64,000 nt of DNA from Mesodorylaimus sp. YZB2_4 (lineage: Eukaryota > Nematoda > Enoplea > Dorylaimida > Dorylaimidae), in contig JASANH010001470.1 in assembly GCA_030248295.1 (NCBI GenBank), positions 124,001 through 188,000 on the forward strand, read 5' to 3'. Shown here one piece after another: positions 35,801-46,443 of the stretch; the stretch's first letter is position 1; every line of letters starts with the position of its first letter. The notes under the pieces are model-generated. The model had not been told where the DNA came from and made no database searches. It saw only the letters and a program-made list of their open reading frames with translations. Position numbers and translations under genes: made by a program.

Positions 35801-38458
35801 TTGTGATGGCGTACCAGACTGCCCAGATTTTAGTGATGAATTCCATGATCAGTGCGGTAATGACTTGACATTTTTTCAAAACTGCAAATATGCAAAGTGA
35901 CAGTTTTGTCCAGATCGATGTAATGCTACAACGCATTACCTTTGCAATAGTGGCACTGAATGCATTTTGCTGGAGGCTGTATGCGACGGCATTAAGGACT
36001 GCCCAGGTGGAGATGATGAACAATTCTGCTGTAAGTACTAAAGTTCGAAAAGATTTCAAATCACACGCCACTACACTTTTTGAAAGAGGTGTTTGTTCAT
36101 GGACAGGCATTTTAGACCAAGCAGCCACCCATAAAAAGTCACTATGATCTGACCATTTTCTTGTGACACTATGTACATAATGACGAAGTCAGGGTTTTGA
36201 CTTTTAGTGAAACTGGCAGACAACGCGAAGGAGTTAAAAGCATTTTGGGAATTTACACCCAGCGGATTGCTTTATGGTCGACAAAAAGGCAAATGGACTC
36301 CAGTGTGCGCTGAGGGGGTGAACGATAAACGAGTCATGGAAGCCGTCTGTGAAAAGCTTGGATTTCAGTAAGCAAGCATATCAGACTTTTTGGAAACTCG
36401 CTAAATTGCTATACTGAGCACTTCGCTGACTACCTGATTTCCTGATTCTCTCGGTGCATCATTCAAATATTTCAGGTTTTTTGACTCAGCGATTTTATGG
36501 TTCGCAATTTTACAAAAAATAGTTTTCGGCATGCTTCCCAGGCTTTTGCTTTAAAAAGCCAGTTATTATGAAATGGTTACAAAGCAGACGTACAAATAGT
36601 GCCCTGAGTCTCTGCTGTTTTCATTCCCACTCTTGGAAATCCTTGATCAGGTCTAACAGTTCATCTTTTTAGACCATTTTTCAATTTTTGCAGATCGTTG
36701 CGCCGATTTATTAAACTGTCTCGTGGCAACAGTACGACTGACTATATGAAAATCACAACGAATTTCGACGCCTCGCCATCATCTGGCCAGAAAATTGGGT
36801 AAATCGTGCGAAATATTGAAGAATGGAAAAAGTCTAATTCTTTGGCTGATTTCAGTTTACCAACTCCGATTCCATGCCCATCTCAAGAAGCGATTCGACT
36901 AACTTGCGACATAAACAGCATAAGTAAGCCGTGGCTAGTCAAAAGATCATTTCACAATCCCAAGGATTTGAAAAACACAATACACGACAATCACCTCAAA
37001 ATTCTTATTGCAATTGACTCGTTTTCATTTTCGCAGAGGGCAGTGGGGAGGACATATGCTTCACAGTGCTTTAGCGACTACCACTAGGGATTCAAAAGCT
37101 CAGGTTGAAAAAACTGTGAGTTGGCCTTTTTCTGTGAATTCGTCACACGGATTTTTACTTTTTTAGAGTGTGGGCAGCGGCCACTGGTGCAAGAAAGTCC
37201 AACATCGAGGATCGTTGGTGGCACTGCGTCTCGTTTCGGCGCCTGGCCATCCTACGCAGCGATTTATGAAAATGGTGACCTGCATTGTGGTGCCATAATA
37301 GTGAATAGTCATTGGGCTCTCACTGCTGCACATTGCGTTCTTGAGAGAGAGTATGAGTAATCACTATTCTGAATTCCCGCCATTTCCGCTAATGATTGAT
37401 ATCTTTTCAGGGATTCTGAAATACCGTCAGTCATAACCACTACGCCATCAAAAGAAGATTCTGAAAATGGAGCGCGTCGAAAACGCCGTCACGCAGAGAA
37501 TATTGCTGGCTTGTGGGAAGGCTATCGATTGAAATCTTTGAATAAACTAGTCCTTCGAGCAGGTCTGATTCGCAATTCATCGAGGTCACCATACGACCAA
37601 TTCCGTCGTATTAATTTCATTGCGCCTCATTCAATGTTCAATCCAAAAACTGGTCGCAATGACATCGCTTTGCTCAGGCTTCATTCACCATTGGCTTACT
37701 CAGCTTACGTCATGCCAACTTGCCTCGCAAGCAGACGGATTTCATTGGGCGACAGTGGTGGAAAACAAAAGTGTTTCGCTGTTGGATATGGCACTTTAGG
37801 AAAACGCAGTCAGCCAAAACCGGATGAACTGATGCAAGTCGAACTACCTGCTAAAGGAACAAGCGAATGCCAAGGCATACCCACAATTAATGTCGAGCGC
37901 AGAATCGATAACACGCAGATGTGCGCTGGGACGATGGACGGCGAAAAAGACACATGTCATGTAAGCTGAAATTTCTAAAATTGTTTGCTGATTATGAGGA
38001 ATGAAAAATGTGGGTTCGAGAGTGTGAAATTTTCCAGACTTCAGTGAAATGACTAGTGCAAGCCCCACATTTCCTTGAGTTTCAGGGCGACAGTGGAGGA
38101 CCATTGCAATGTCAGATTTGTAATGCACAAAGTTGTTCGTGGTGGCTGTACGGCATCACCAGCAGTGGCTATGCGTGTGGCAGTCTCATGACACCTGGCG
38201 TGTACACGAAAGTTAGTGAATTCGATGACTGGATTCATGCTGTTATCGCAAGTAAGATACGAAAAGCCAGTTCTGGTAAGTCAAACCATAAAAATAAGAT
38301 AAAACGTTTCAGACTTCAAAGAAGCGCCGCGCAATCACACTTGCTCAGAGGAAGCGAAATATTCATGTTTGCTGGGCAACTGCATTCCAGAAAGCAAAGT
38401 GTGTGATAAAACTTGGGACTGCACGTACGGCGAAGACGAAGAGAACTGCTCGAATTAG
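23876..38458 (+). CDS. Corin/enteropeptidase-like type II transmembrane serine protease
   Basis: 31 exons: 23876-23890, 24063-24395, 24766-24919, 25285-25466, 26240-26313, 26368-26516, 27234-27472, 27528-27651, 27704-27916, 28098-28188, 28243-28262, 28975-29063, 29128-29149, 29212-29302, 29371-29387, 29445-29558, 29949-30056, 33084-33194, 33301-33417, 35181-35309, 35371-35496, 35553-35678, 35761-35856, 35914-36030, 36208-36367, 36694-36798, 36856-36923, 37167-37356, 37411-37960, 38086-38251, 38313-38458. They join in frame to 1413 aa. Order: cytosolic tail; TM (about 144-167); SEA (about 185-300); Frizzled CRD (343-453); 13 LDLa (457-952; the twelfth has four Cys); SRCR-like; trypsin from RIVGG (about 1078); C-terminal LDLa (1377-1411). 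His1119 (TAAHC), Asp1211 (NDIAL) and Ser1313 (GDSGG) are present; Asp1307 predicts trypsin-like specificity. No signal peptide precedes the TM, so type II topology. Exon 1 and the exon-20 donor are least certain. Substrate unknown. Confidence 0.87.
26685..26885. repeat. SINE-like repeats in the protease intron
   Basis: On the minus strand GGTTCGACTCTTGC (about 26688-26701) follows an A-box-like GTGGTGTCGAGCGCTAAT (about 26735-26752), a tRNA-like arrangement without a valid cloverleaf. Next to it on the plus strand (26840-26885) is a fragment similar to the one at 6.95 kb. Confidence 0.45.
28790..28960 (-). repeat. tRNA-derived SINE immediately before LDLa exon 12
   Basis: The minus strand reads GGCGATGTCCGAGTATGTGT (A box, Ser/Leu-tRNA-like). 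About 50 bases later comes GGGTTCGAATCCCACTCAAG (B box plus stem), and then a non-tRNA tail. It sits in the 712-bp intron 28263-28974 and may push the acceptor of exon 12 close to repeat sequence. Confidence 0.55.
31138..32240 (-). CDS. Retinol dehydrogenase/17-beta-HSD-like SDR, nested, 3' end unresolved
   Basis: Minus-strand exons 32240-31865, 31753-31492 and 31301-31138 join in phase to about 267 codons. An N-terminal hydrophobic anchor (about residues 10-35) is followed by the NAD(P) motif ITGCDSGFG. Then come LVNNAGV, a catalytic-type Ser in VTSIFGR, YCVSK (Tyr and Lys of the active site) and [17 protein letters not shown] is typical of the SDR9C group (RDH16, HSD17B6, BDH1), membrane-bound oxidoreductases acting on retinoids, steroids or hydroxy acids. 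Family members are about 315 aa, so some 45 residues are still needed. A last exon probably lies within 30880-31112 (acceptor-like TCCACAG near 31093), but no frame there is clearly right. The gene lies wholly inside the 3-kb intron 30057-33083 of the protease, on the opposite strand. Confidence 0.8.
34120..34900. repeat. GC-rich repeat-like block in protease intron 19
   Basis: This block is clearly GC-richer than the surrounding intron. It starts with a small palindrome: AAAAGATGTACTG (about 34156) is inverted as CAGTACATCTTT (about 34240). A 67-codon frame at 34267-34470 has no recognisable homology. It is probably a mobile-element fragment. Confidence 0.35.
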
Positions 38459-38645
38459 TGCCAGTTTCTGTGATTCATATGCATTTTATATAATTCTGGG
38501 CATTGTCGTTATTAGGTCATAGTGATGTGCACTTGAAAAAATTCTTTAGATTTTGGTGCCAAGTGGGCTTCTTGGAATGCCAGAAATGTGAGAACTGATT
38601 TTCTTCCTCAGACCCAAAGCCTAAAAACCTAACCTCGACCTCAAA

Positions 38646-38716
38646 TTCTAAACCCGCCGCGTTTATCACCTACACAACAGCCTGCTGTGCAGGTGATAAA
38701 CGCGGCAGGTTTAGAA
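38646..38716. repeat. Near-perfect 71-base hairpin
   Basis: Two 26-base arms with one mismatch (left arm starts TTCTAAACCCGCCGCG) enclose a 19-base centre that itself contains ACAGC-CT-GCTGT. It lies just beyond the protease 3' end, beside a GGGTTCGACTC B-box-like word at about 38742. It may be a tiny foldback element or, less likely, a small-RNA precursor. Confidence 0.7.
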
Positions 38717-41514
38717 TCAAATGTAGTCAATACGACTTCTGGGTTCGACTCTCTTCTCGTGCAATTTTTTTGGACTTTCTTGAGTAAAGCGCAAAGATTT
38801 CATACTGTACCTATTGCATTTTATAACTTTACAATTGCATGCCTCCTGCAAGCCCAACGTTCCATTTAGCATTTAGTTTGAACTGTTGGCCTACCGCTTA
38901 TGTTAGACGAGGTGCAAGATTTTAGCAGGCATTCATAAGGCAGGCATCGCATCACGCCCGCTGCGCCTTATTGATTATGAACACGCAGAGGCAGAGAACA
39001 ATAGGGTTTAGCCGTGAAAACAATGGGCAGGTACACTAACTTATCAACCTTGGCGGCCACACAACTTGTTCAAACAGTCCGACTTACGTCCTTTAAAAAA
39101 AGATCTATGAAAAGCCCTCCTGAATTTTTTGTCTGAAATTTTTTTGTGGAATGTTGGCCACGATCAACTTTTTAAGGGCGGGGTGGGTTTTATTCGTAGC
39201 TGTTAGCATGCGCTTGACTGTAGTAGATTTGACTGGACTGGGCGTGTGCTCATGACGCCAGGCTGGGTTGCAGTTGAACACGGTGGGCGTGGAGACGCGT
39301 GGATCAACGTGGCAAATAACTGGACAAACTTCAGTGCAAAGCTTTTGTATTGGTTGCATAAGCCTGAATGAAACGGGATTGTCTGTACATTGAGCGAGTA
39401 CGAACCAAAAAGCTGTGGTGATTCTACTCTACATGCTGTGAACTGTAGAGTCTTCGTGTTACTTCTTCTTGAAGGTAAGGTACACGTTATGTTACGTAAG
39501 ACGGTTTGCGTGTTGCCAGTAGGTTCCAGTAATGTTCGACTTATTGTGACGAAAGCATTAAGACAGGCTTTCTGTAAGTTTCCGTGGGATACACAGATGG
39601 TCACGCCTCCCTTTTTGTGTGTGAGTTCGATGCGCCCATAAGTGATGATAGTGAAGCTGGTGCTTTTTTGTGCAAACTCGATTCTCACGCGATTACCGCA
39701 ATAAAACTTTTTTCGGAAGTGCTTGGGCGATATCGGCCATAACTCACTAATCCTCCAGTCTTTTTTGATCAACACATATCAGCGTGTTTGCAAATGAATG
39801 AGGAAGCGAATGCTTGCCGCGAAAAGTTATTATCTCTCACATTTCTCGAGATATCAGGCGCCAAAGTTGGAGGTCCCCTCCGGGTTGACAACTTTCAGAC
39901 CTCCTGTTCCTTTTGGCTAACGATAAGTGGAAGAGGGGATTTGACCGGCCTAAAATATGCCCCGCCATCCAACGTTCAACAAACCCTCCCACTCATTGTC
40001 TATGTTTTTGTTTTACATTGGATATCCAGAATCGCAAAAAAAGTGTTGGCGCTTTACGCGCAGCTGCATACAAAAAATACGTGAGTAATCGATCTATAGT
40101 AATCGCCCCCGCCACGGTTTCAGTTAAACACGTCAGAGCTGCGTAGGTAAACGTGGAAAATAGCTGGGAAAACTCCATCGCATAGTTTAGAAGGCGCTTA
40201 TTCTGATTTGTTTCGAGTCCTTGGCTGCAAATGGATTTTTCTGTAAAAAGGGTCATGTAAGAGTAGGCCAGAAAAAGTGAGGTCGCTCTTTTCTAATAAC
40301 CTGCCGATCTCTACTGGACGCCTTCCAGTAAATCGCACCTGCATGGGTAAGATGTTATGCCATGTGTGCTACTAGCACCGATTAGGCGGGGAGGACTGTT
40401 GGCTCAATCAGACGTGTTTTTTTCATATATTTCATTTGTTAACAAGCAAATAGCTGAAATTTCATTACGAAAAGTAATTTGAATCTAAACCAAGATTAGT
40501 TGATTTAGACTCGTCTAGTAGACTATCTTTTGACTGTACTGTGAAGTTTCCCCTAATCTTTACAGAAACTGTCCAGGAAACCGTCAGAGGGGACTCACGG
40601 AATTCGGAGTACCTCCGCCATGAAACAGCAGCCCTTGATCATATGAGAATCGTGATGGGCGTCTGAAATAATTGAGATACGCAGTAGGATTCACCCTGAA
40701 CAGCTCACTTCGAAATGCTAATCATGTTTACCGTATACGGTTTTCTGATGACGCAGGTTCTAATTTAAGTCTGCTGCTCGGCTTGAGTTTGCGCAAGCAA
40801 AATTGCGGCTTTACATTCAGCTTGGTCATATATTTACAGGGTAGCTTGGCTCAGCACCGCAGGCTGTGGGGGACGAGGGTGATTGGATCAAGAATTTATT
40901 ATAACCTTCTTGCCTAGTGTTAAACACACTGCTTGCCCATGCCCTTATCACCAGTGCACTCTGATTCGATAATCAGCAGAGCATTCCACCTTTCAAGTTT
41001 CATTTAGTGCACTGGTTTGTTGTTTAAGCGACACCGAATAGGGTTATAATCTTTGACTTTATCGCGGTGGAATCCTGATATGCAGCATTCTAGCTTGTAC
41101 ATTCTCCGCACATTCTCGATACGCCGGCGTCCTGGTCAATTTTTATTTCGTTTTTAAATTCTGCTCTTGTCTCAAGGAGCCGATAAATGTAAATATCATT
41201 GGATGATGTGCCCGACCAATTCCAAAAATCCTCGGCTCCAACCTTCCACTGAGTTGTTTGTCTTCGCTTGACCATTGGTTATTCCATTGTGGCAGTTCCA
41301 CAGTTCAATTGGAAATATTGGATTACGCCTCACGACTGGATCGGATGGGGGTTAGTCGGATCAAATCATGTGAAATATTATCATGGTGATATGGTACAAG
41401 CAGCCCCTCTCAGCCACACTGCTCATCATGGATTTACTTCACAACCTCATAAATTAAAGCTTATCCATGCTGCTTATAAATGACTTCAATTACAACTTCA
41501 ATTTTTAAAAAAAA
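38717..41514. other. Gene-poor stretch with diffuse repeats
   Basis: The longest open frame (39203-39775, minus, 190 codons) shows no recognisable domain, signal peptide or splice context and was not accepted. A motif with the spacing CAACGTGGcAAATAaCTGG (about 39306) recurs as AAACGTGGaAAATAgCTGG (about 40150), suggesting old duplicated repeats. No RNA gene was seen. Confidence 0.4.
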
Positions 41515-42300
41515 AAACGGATATTTCCACTTTGTTCCCACTCCTCACCAATATTTCCGTCGTTCATCTCCAAATATTTGCAAAATCTGGAAAGACAATC
41601 TTGCAAACCGTTACATCGAACATGATAAAATTAAAAATTGCAATTTGTTTCCAGGTGTAAAAGAGCTATCTGAAAAATATGGGGGGGGGGCATCTGGCCA
41701 CTTGGTCAGCAGTGGTCAGTGCCTAATGCAAAATTCTTCTGGATTTTCTTGGGTTTTTTTGAGAGAAAAACCGAAACCTCAAATTTAAGCTCAAATCGAA
41801 GCCCAAAATCGAAGCCCAAAACTCAAAAGCGAGTTTGGAATGAACATGCGTGTTTATCTCAACGCTAGGGGTTCCTTATTATCAAGAATTAAAAAATTTT
41901 CAGGAGTTTAGGCCATCGCTGATCAGTTGGCCAGACGTCTCTGATATTTTGCAGAAAGCTTAGGAAAGATTAGGAGTTTCTGTTTCGTAAAGTTCGACTT
42001 GACGGTTGGCGATGCTCCCTTGTGTGTGAGTCATTCACGTTTTCTCTGGTCTCAAATAATAATAATTAGATGACGACTTGTAAATCTAATTATGAGCACA
42101 AAAGGAAGCATCGATGCAGAATATTGATCTTATCTCATTCATTACACTAGAGAGTGGGTGGAGAAAGCGCGGAGAAAGAGAAGGTGCGCGGTAATTCGTT
42201 GTTCGCCTACGGTGATTTCAGAAACCATTGAATGTCGGATCGGACGGTTCAGATCGGATGATTCGATCCGAATTTTTTTGATGGTGCTTTTTCGGATTCG
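41515..42300 (+). repeat. Dispersed repeat family, copy 2, interrupted by a foldback MITE
   Basis: The pieces 41515-41660 and 42010-42145 match the copy at 11.37-11.6 kb. Between them lies a relative (about 41665-42015) of the MITE seen at 9.35 kb, with GGCCACTTGGTCAGCAGTGG and inverted TTGGCCAGACG. The downstream end has GATCGGACGG and GATTCGATCCG. The nested layout implies the MITE inserted into an older repeat. Confidence 0.55.
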
Positions 42301-43330
42301 GTCCGGCCGTGAATTACGCCACACTCCTCGCCGATTTGATCTACCAAACCACGTGTCCTCAAAGTAATCGACGACGGGCGAATGATCAGATAATTCCACG
42401 AAGGCATCGACGACGTCAGGCGGCGGAACAAACGCTAGAACTGGCAAAATTCTCAGTTGGAGCGCAAAATCTTCATCATTTGCGTATCGTGTTTGAAATC
42501 CCGATGCTTTAATTCGGCGCCATACACACTGCGAGAAATGGAACAAGCATCCGCGGCGTGCTGCATTGGGAAACTCCGAGGCAAAGCTGGATTGATGCAA
42601 GCTCGAAATCGGTCATTATCGATTGCGGATTCAAATACGGAGTTAAATTTCTTAAGTCGGCCAGCAGACGCGTTAATGTCGCTTCAGTCTTATCTGGTGA
42701 TAAGCAAATACTGATGGAATGACGTTATGATAAGGAACTCCGTAAATCGTGTACAATTGCTCAAATAAAGGAAGTGCCGTTTTGAAATTACCATCCGCGA
42801 ACCATCAGGACTTCTTGCCAGCAACTCTACTGTGAATTGCAATGTGTAGGAAAAACAAGAATTCGATTGGGACCCTGACCGATATCTCGTTGCAGGAACG
42901 GCTCACCAGTTAAAGTTTGTTGATATTCAGGGGGAATAAACAGTTCCTCGAGTGCATGAGGGTTTGGTGGAGCAGCAAGAATACCTCTGCGAACGCGTTG
43001 AACAGCTTTCTTCAAATATGGTATCGAGGGCAATTGACCTTGACCAGCGGCTGACAACCCGCAAGCAGATGCAGCAATGACTTGATGAGTCGAATTTTGA
43101 GTGACAGCAGCTCGATCTTTCATATTAGCGATCGTTCTTTTCACGATTGCTTGAGCTGGATCGGGCGCATGGTTGTGATCGCCAGGCTGCTTTGTGATCG
43201 TATCTCCGGCTGTCTGCATTCGGGCCAAACAGTGGCCTTTGCTTTCCTTGAGAAAATTACATTTCCAGTCGACTTTTTCTCTAATAGAACGCTCTTTTCG
43301 ATTCTTTATGCAAAAGCTGGTCGTGGCCAT
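42300..43330 (-). pseudogene. FLYWCH-MULE transposase pseudogene
   Basis: On the minus strand the frame from 43330 has a FLYWCH-type zinc finger: WKC...GHCLARM... DHNHAPDPAQ, with the Cys and His ligands visible. After a stop and frame changes (around 42600-42830) comes RGCLFHFSQCVWRRI, then LPVLAFVPPPDVVDAF and DYFEDTWFGR. These match the MULE transposase region usually fused to FLYWCH in animal Mutator-like elements. The DDE core is not readable in one frame, so it is dead. The 3' part is replaced by GATC-rich repeat. Confidence 0.75.
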
Positions 43331-44744
43331 TCTGACTTCGCACGAATTCTAAAGGCATGATTCGAGAGTCGCTACTGACCAGTCGGAATGCAATACGCTA
43401 TGGTCACCAGTCCATAAATGGCGCACATGAAGCCATATTTTATCCCATGCGTCTTTCTTCCTTTATTACCCTGTTTTGAATGTTTGCGCCCTTTCGGCTG
43501 GCGCCCTAATCTGATGCGCCCTTTTAGGATGCGCCCTTTTTCCTGCGCCCTTTTTGCGTGGATCCTGCGTGTAACTGTTTCCTCACCAGTCTTTTCCTGG
43601 AATATATGCATCCGTCTTATCCTCAAAATTTTATATCCTCTGAAAACACACTCTAATTGGCAAGTTAACTTGATTATTGCCTTTGAAGATTTTAGACCCA
43701 CTGGGACTGGGTTGAAATCAGCCTAAAATTACAACCCAAAATCATTTTACAGCAAGCGTTGAGTATTATTCAGGTTCTTTCCGATAAGCAAGGCACGATA
43801 GTCAAAATCGAATAACGGAATCAAGGAGTTGTTAACGGGCTGCATAACGACGAATACTTTGCTGCTGTCTAGTTTGAACTTTCCGAGTACTCGCCTTCTT
43901 CTCCTGGGCCATCCTGCTTATTATTTTCCACAACTGTCGACGGGAAGCTTGAAGTTTTTGTAACATCATTTCCCAGATCAGGCTTCATGAATTTTTTTTC
44001 TTAATTCAATCTCCTTGTTGGCCCACGAATATGCATGGCCACAACGACTTTAAATGGCGGCAGATAGATTAAATAAACTCTACGGGACAACAATAATCTT
44101 TTATTTCTTGAGCGCTTATTCAAATCTTGTATCACTTAACTATGCGACAAGAAATCGGTGCGTATAAACTGTATCCAAAAATCAGATCTCCCGCTAGCTG
44201 ATGAGCCAGGTAAGTCTTAGCGACTCGGGCTATTGTGTCATATCGGGGAATCACGAGACATGACGCGATATTTCGAGGTGATTCGAGGGGAATACTGCCG
44301 CACTCACTGGTTTTGTACTCTACTGTATAGCGTTAGATTTTAAAAGTGAGTATGTCTGAGGATAAACAGCGAGCGCTGCTCAGCATTCAGCGCCGAGGTG
44401 TTATTTTCCAATGCATTTATTGTCGATTCTTTTCGCAGAAACCGATTCAAGAAGCATGAATATCATACTCGTCGTCAATATTCTTCTGTGGGGTATAGGA
44501 GAGCAATCGTATTTTTTCTGACTTTATTGAGCGAGCTCTGTGAGGAGAAGCACAATTAGCAGACACCTCAGCCGGAATATATGCATTTCCAAGGAAGTTT
44601 AATCGAGTTCGCCAAAAATGTCACATCCAAGAGTTACCATCCTCTTAGGCGTTTCACATCTACATAATTCGAAATATAAAAGCAGGTTACCTATAATTTC
44701 AATCATTTCTTCGGAAAACACGCTAAAGTTGCATCTCCCTGATC
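43331..44744. other. Stretch without recognised gene; short GCGCCCTTT array
   Basis: Between about 43487 and 43560 the word GCGCCCT(TTT) recurs five times with short spacers, a degenerate minisatellite. The rest (43.6-44.7 kb) holds only short frames with stops and no recognisable domain. Confidence 0.4.
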
Positions 44745-45020
44745 TGAGAGAGCCTAGTCAACCGTCAAGTTGCACTTGACATAATCGACCACTGCAATTT
44801 TTTCCTAGGCATAAAAGAATGCAAAATGTTTGCAAAATATTGGACCCGTCTGGCCAGCTGGTCACCGGTGGTCAGCGACTGAAGCCCTCAAAGTTTTTGA
44901 ATTTCTGTCTGACAAGAAGATAGAGTATTTAAAAAAAGACTTGCAGGTTTTTTTTTAAACTCGGTTTTCAGGTTTAGGGCTTTAGGCTCCGTTTTGCAAC
45001 ACTCGAGTTTGGACGAGCTC
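44745..45020 (+). repeat. Half copy of the foldback MITE beside the mariner relic
   Basis: CAAGTTGCACTTGACATAATCGA, TATTGGACCCGTCTGG and the GACTTGCAGG block match 9355-9560 in order. It abuts the 5'-truncated mariner transposase, so insertion or recombination here may have removed its N-terminus. Confidence 0.65.
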
Positions 45021-45072
45021 GACCTCGAGCTCGAGTTTTTTCTCAGAAAACCCGACAAGGCACGAAAATTTC

Positions 45073-45883
45073 AAAAACTTCGAAGTGGTACAAATTGCCG
45101 CAGAGGTGGGACTCTCTGTTGGAACAGTTGAAAACATTCTTCACGATCGCCTTCATCTTTCGAAAGTCTGTGCCAGGTGGGTACCCAGAAATCTCTCAGC
45201 AGTTGATCGCCAACAATGGGTCGAATGCGCTTCCGAACTCCTAGCCCAGTACGAGTCGAATGCAGAAGAATTTTGTCGGCAGGTGGTGACAGGAAACGAA
45301 ACCCGGGTCCACTATTGGGACCCCGAAACATAGCAGGAATCGAAGCAATGGAAACACATGCAGTCTCCTCCACCCATCAAATTTCGCACCCACCCGTCAG
45401 CAGGGAAGATTATGGCCTCAGTTTTTTGGGACTCGAAAGGTATCCTCCTGGTCGGTTACTTGCCAGAAAAAGCTACGATTACTGGCCAGTACTATGCCGA
45501 TTTAATGTGGAAATTGCGCTCTGCAATCAAGGAAAAAAGGCGTGGAAAGTTGACCCATGGAGTCTTGCTCTTGCACGACAATGCGCTCGCGCACAAGAGC
45601 CGCATTGCTCAGGCCGCTATTCGTGACTTCGGCTTCGATGAAATTGAACAACCCACCTTACAGCCCGGACTTGGCTCCCAGTGAGTATTACTTGTTTCGA
45701 AATCTGAAATCGCATTTACGTGGAAACAGGCTCGAAGATGATGATGAAGTCATATCTTGCGTTGAGGCATTTTTTAATGACCTTCCTGATTCGTTCTTTC
45801 TGGAGGGAATGGTTTCGTTGAAAGCAGCAAGTTGGGAAAAGTGCACTAGTATCAAGGGATGTTATGTTGAAAAACAGAAGTAA
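45073..45883 (+). pseudogene. Mariner transposase pseudogene (Tc1/mariner superfamily)
   Basis: The sequence covers most of a mariner transposase from the second helix-turn-helix (AAEVGLSVGTVENILHDRL) to the C-terminus (GCYVEKQK). The first catalytic block reads VTGNETRVHYWDPE, with Asn where the metal-binding Asp belongs. The second is LLHDNALAHKSR, intact. The third is YSPDLAPSEYYLF, with Glu for the usual Asp. A stop TAG interrupts the frame at 45331-45333. A one-base shift around 45650 moves the frame just before the third block. The first DNA-binding helices are missing and no TIRs were found. It cannot make an active enzyme. Confidence 0.85.
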
Positions 45884-46443
45884 ACTCATTCTTGTTGTGC
45901 TACTGCTATTGGCTGATTCTCAGAACTTATTGCATGCCCCTCGTATAACCTACAGTACTGCAGTTCGAATTTGGACCACTTTCTAAATTGCAGTTTCACG
46001 GTTGAGCCCGATTCAGTGAAAAATTTACTCTTTCACATGGCAAGCGGATTTAATTTCACTGCAGGAAGTATCCAGATTCGAATGATGAATTCTTGTATTC
46101 GGCTCCCCAACACTGTCTCCAATATCAGCCTCCAGTTTACACGGCACTGCCATCCCACCCCCATTGGAGGTTTTCTCGCCATCCCACCATTTTAGATGCG
46201 GACACATGTGAAGTAACGTTAGAATGAGAAAGACACCCACACAGTTTTTTCTCCGCCTCTGTCCTGAGTCATGGAGCAAAATAAAGCAAACTGACTGGCT
46301 GACTCACTATTATACCTCATCATGATCACCCTGACTTTGAATAAATGTACTCTTCAGTTCGAAAGCAATGAACAGAAAAGAAGCCATTGTAGAAGAAAAC
46401 AGACGCATGGCATCACGATGTCAGAAACAGGAAGATGCTTCGT

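Noticed and set aside
24766-38458. CRISPR or other prokaryotic-type repeat array from the regularly spaced LDLa exons
   Set aside because: Spacing reflects repeated protein modules split by introns; the genome is clearly eukaryotic.
39203-39775. 190-codon minus-strand ORF
   Set aside because: Long for chance but without recognisable domain, signal or introns, and it lies in repeat-like DNA; not supported as a gene.
43372-43701. 109-codon basic minus-strand ORF
   Set aside because: Its Arg/Lys/Gly richness comes from the GCGCCCTTT minisatellite read in the other direction.
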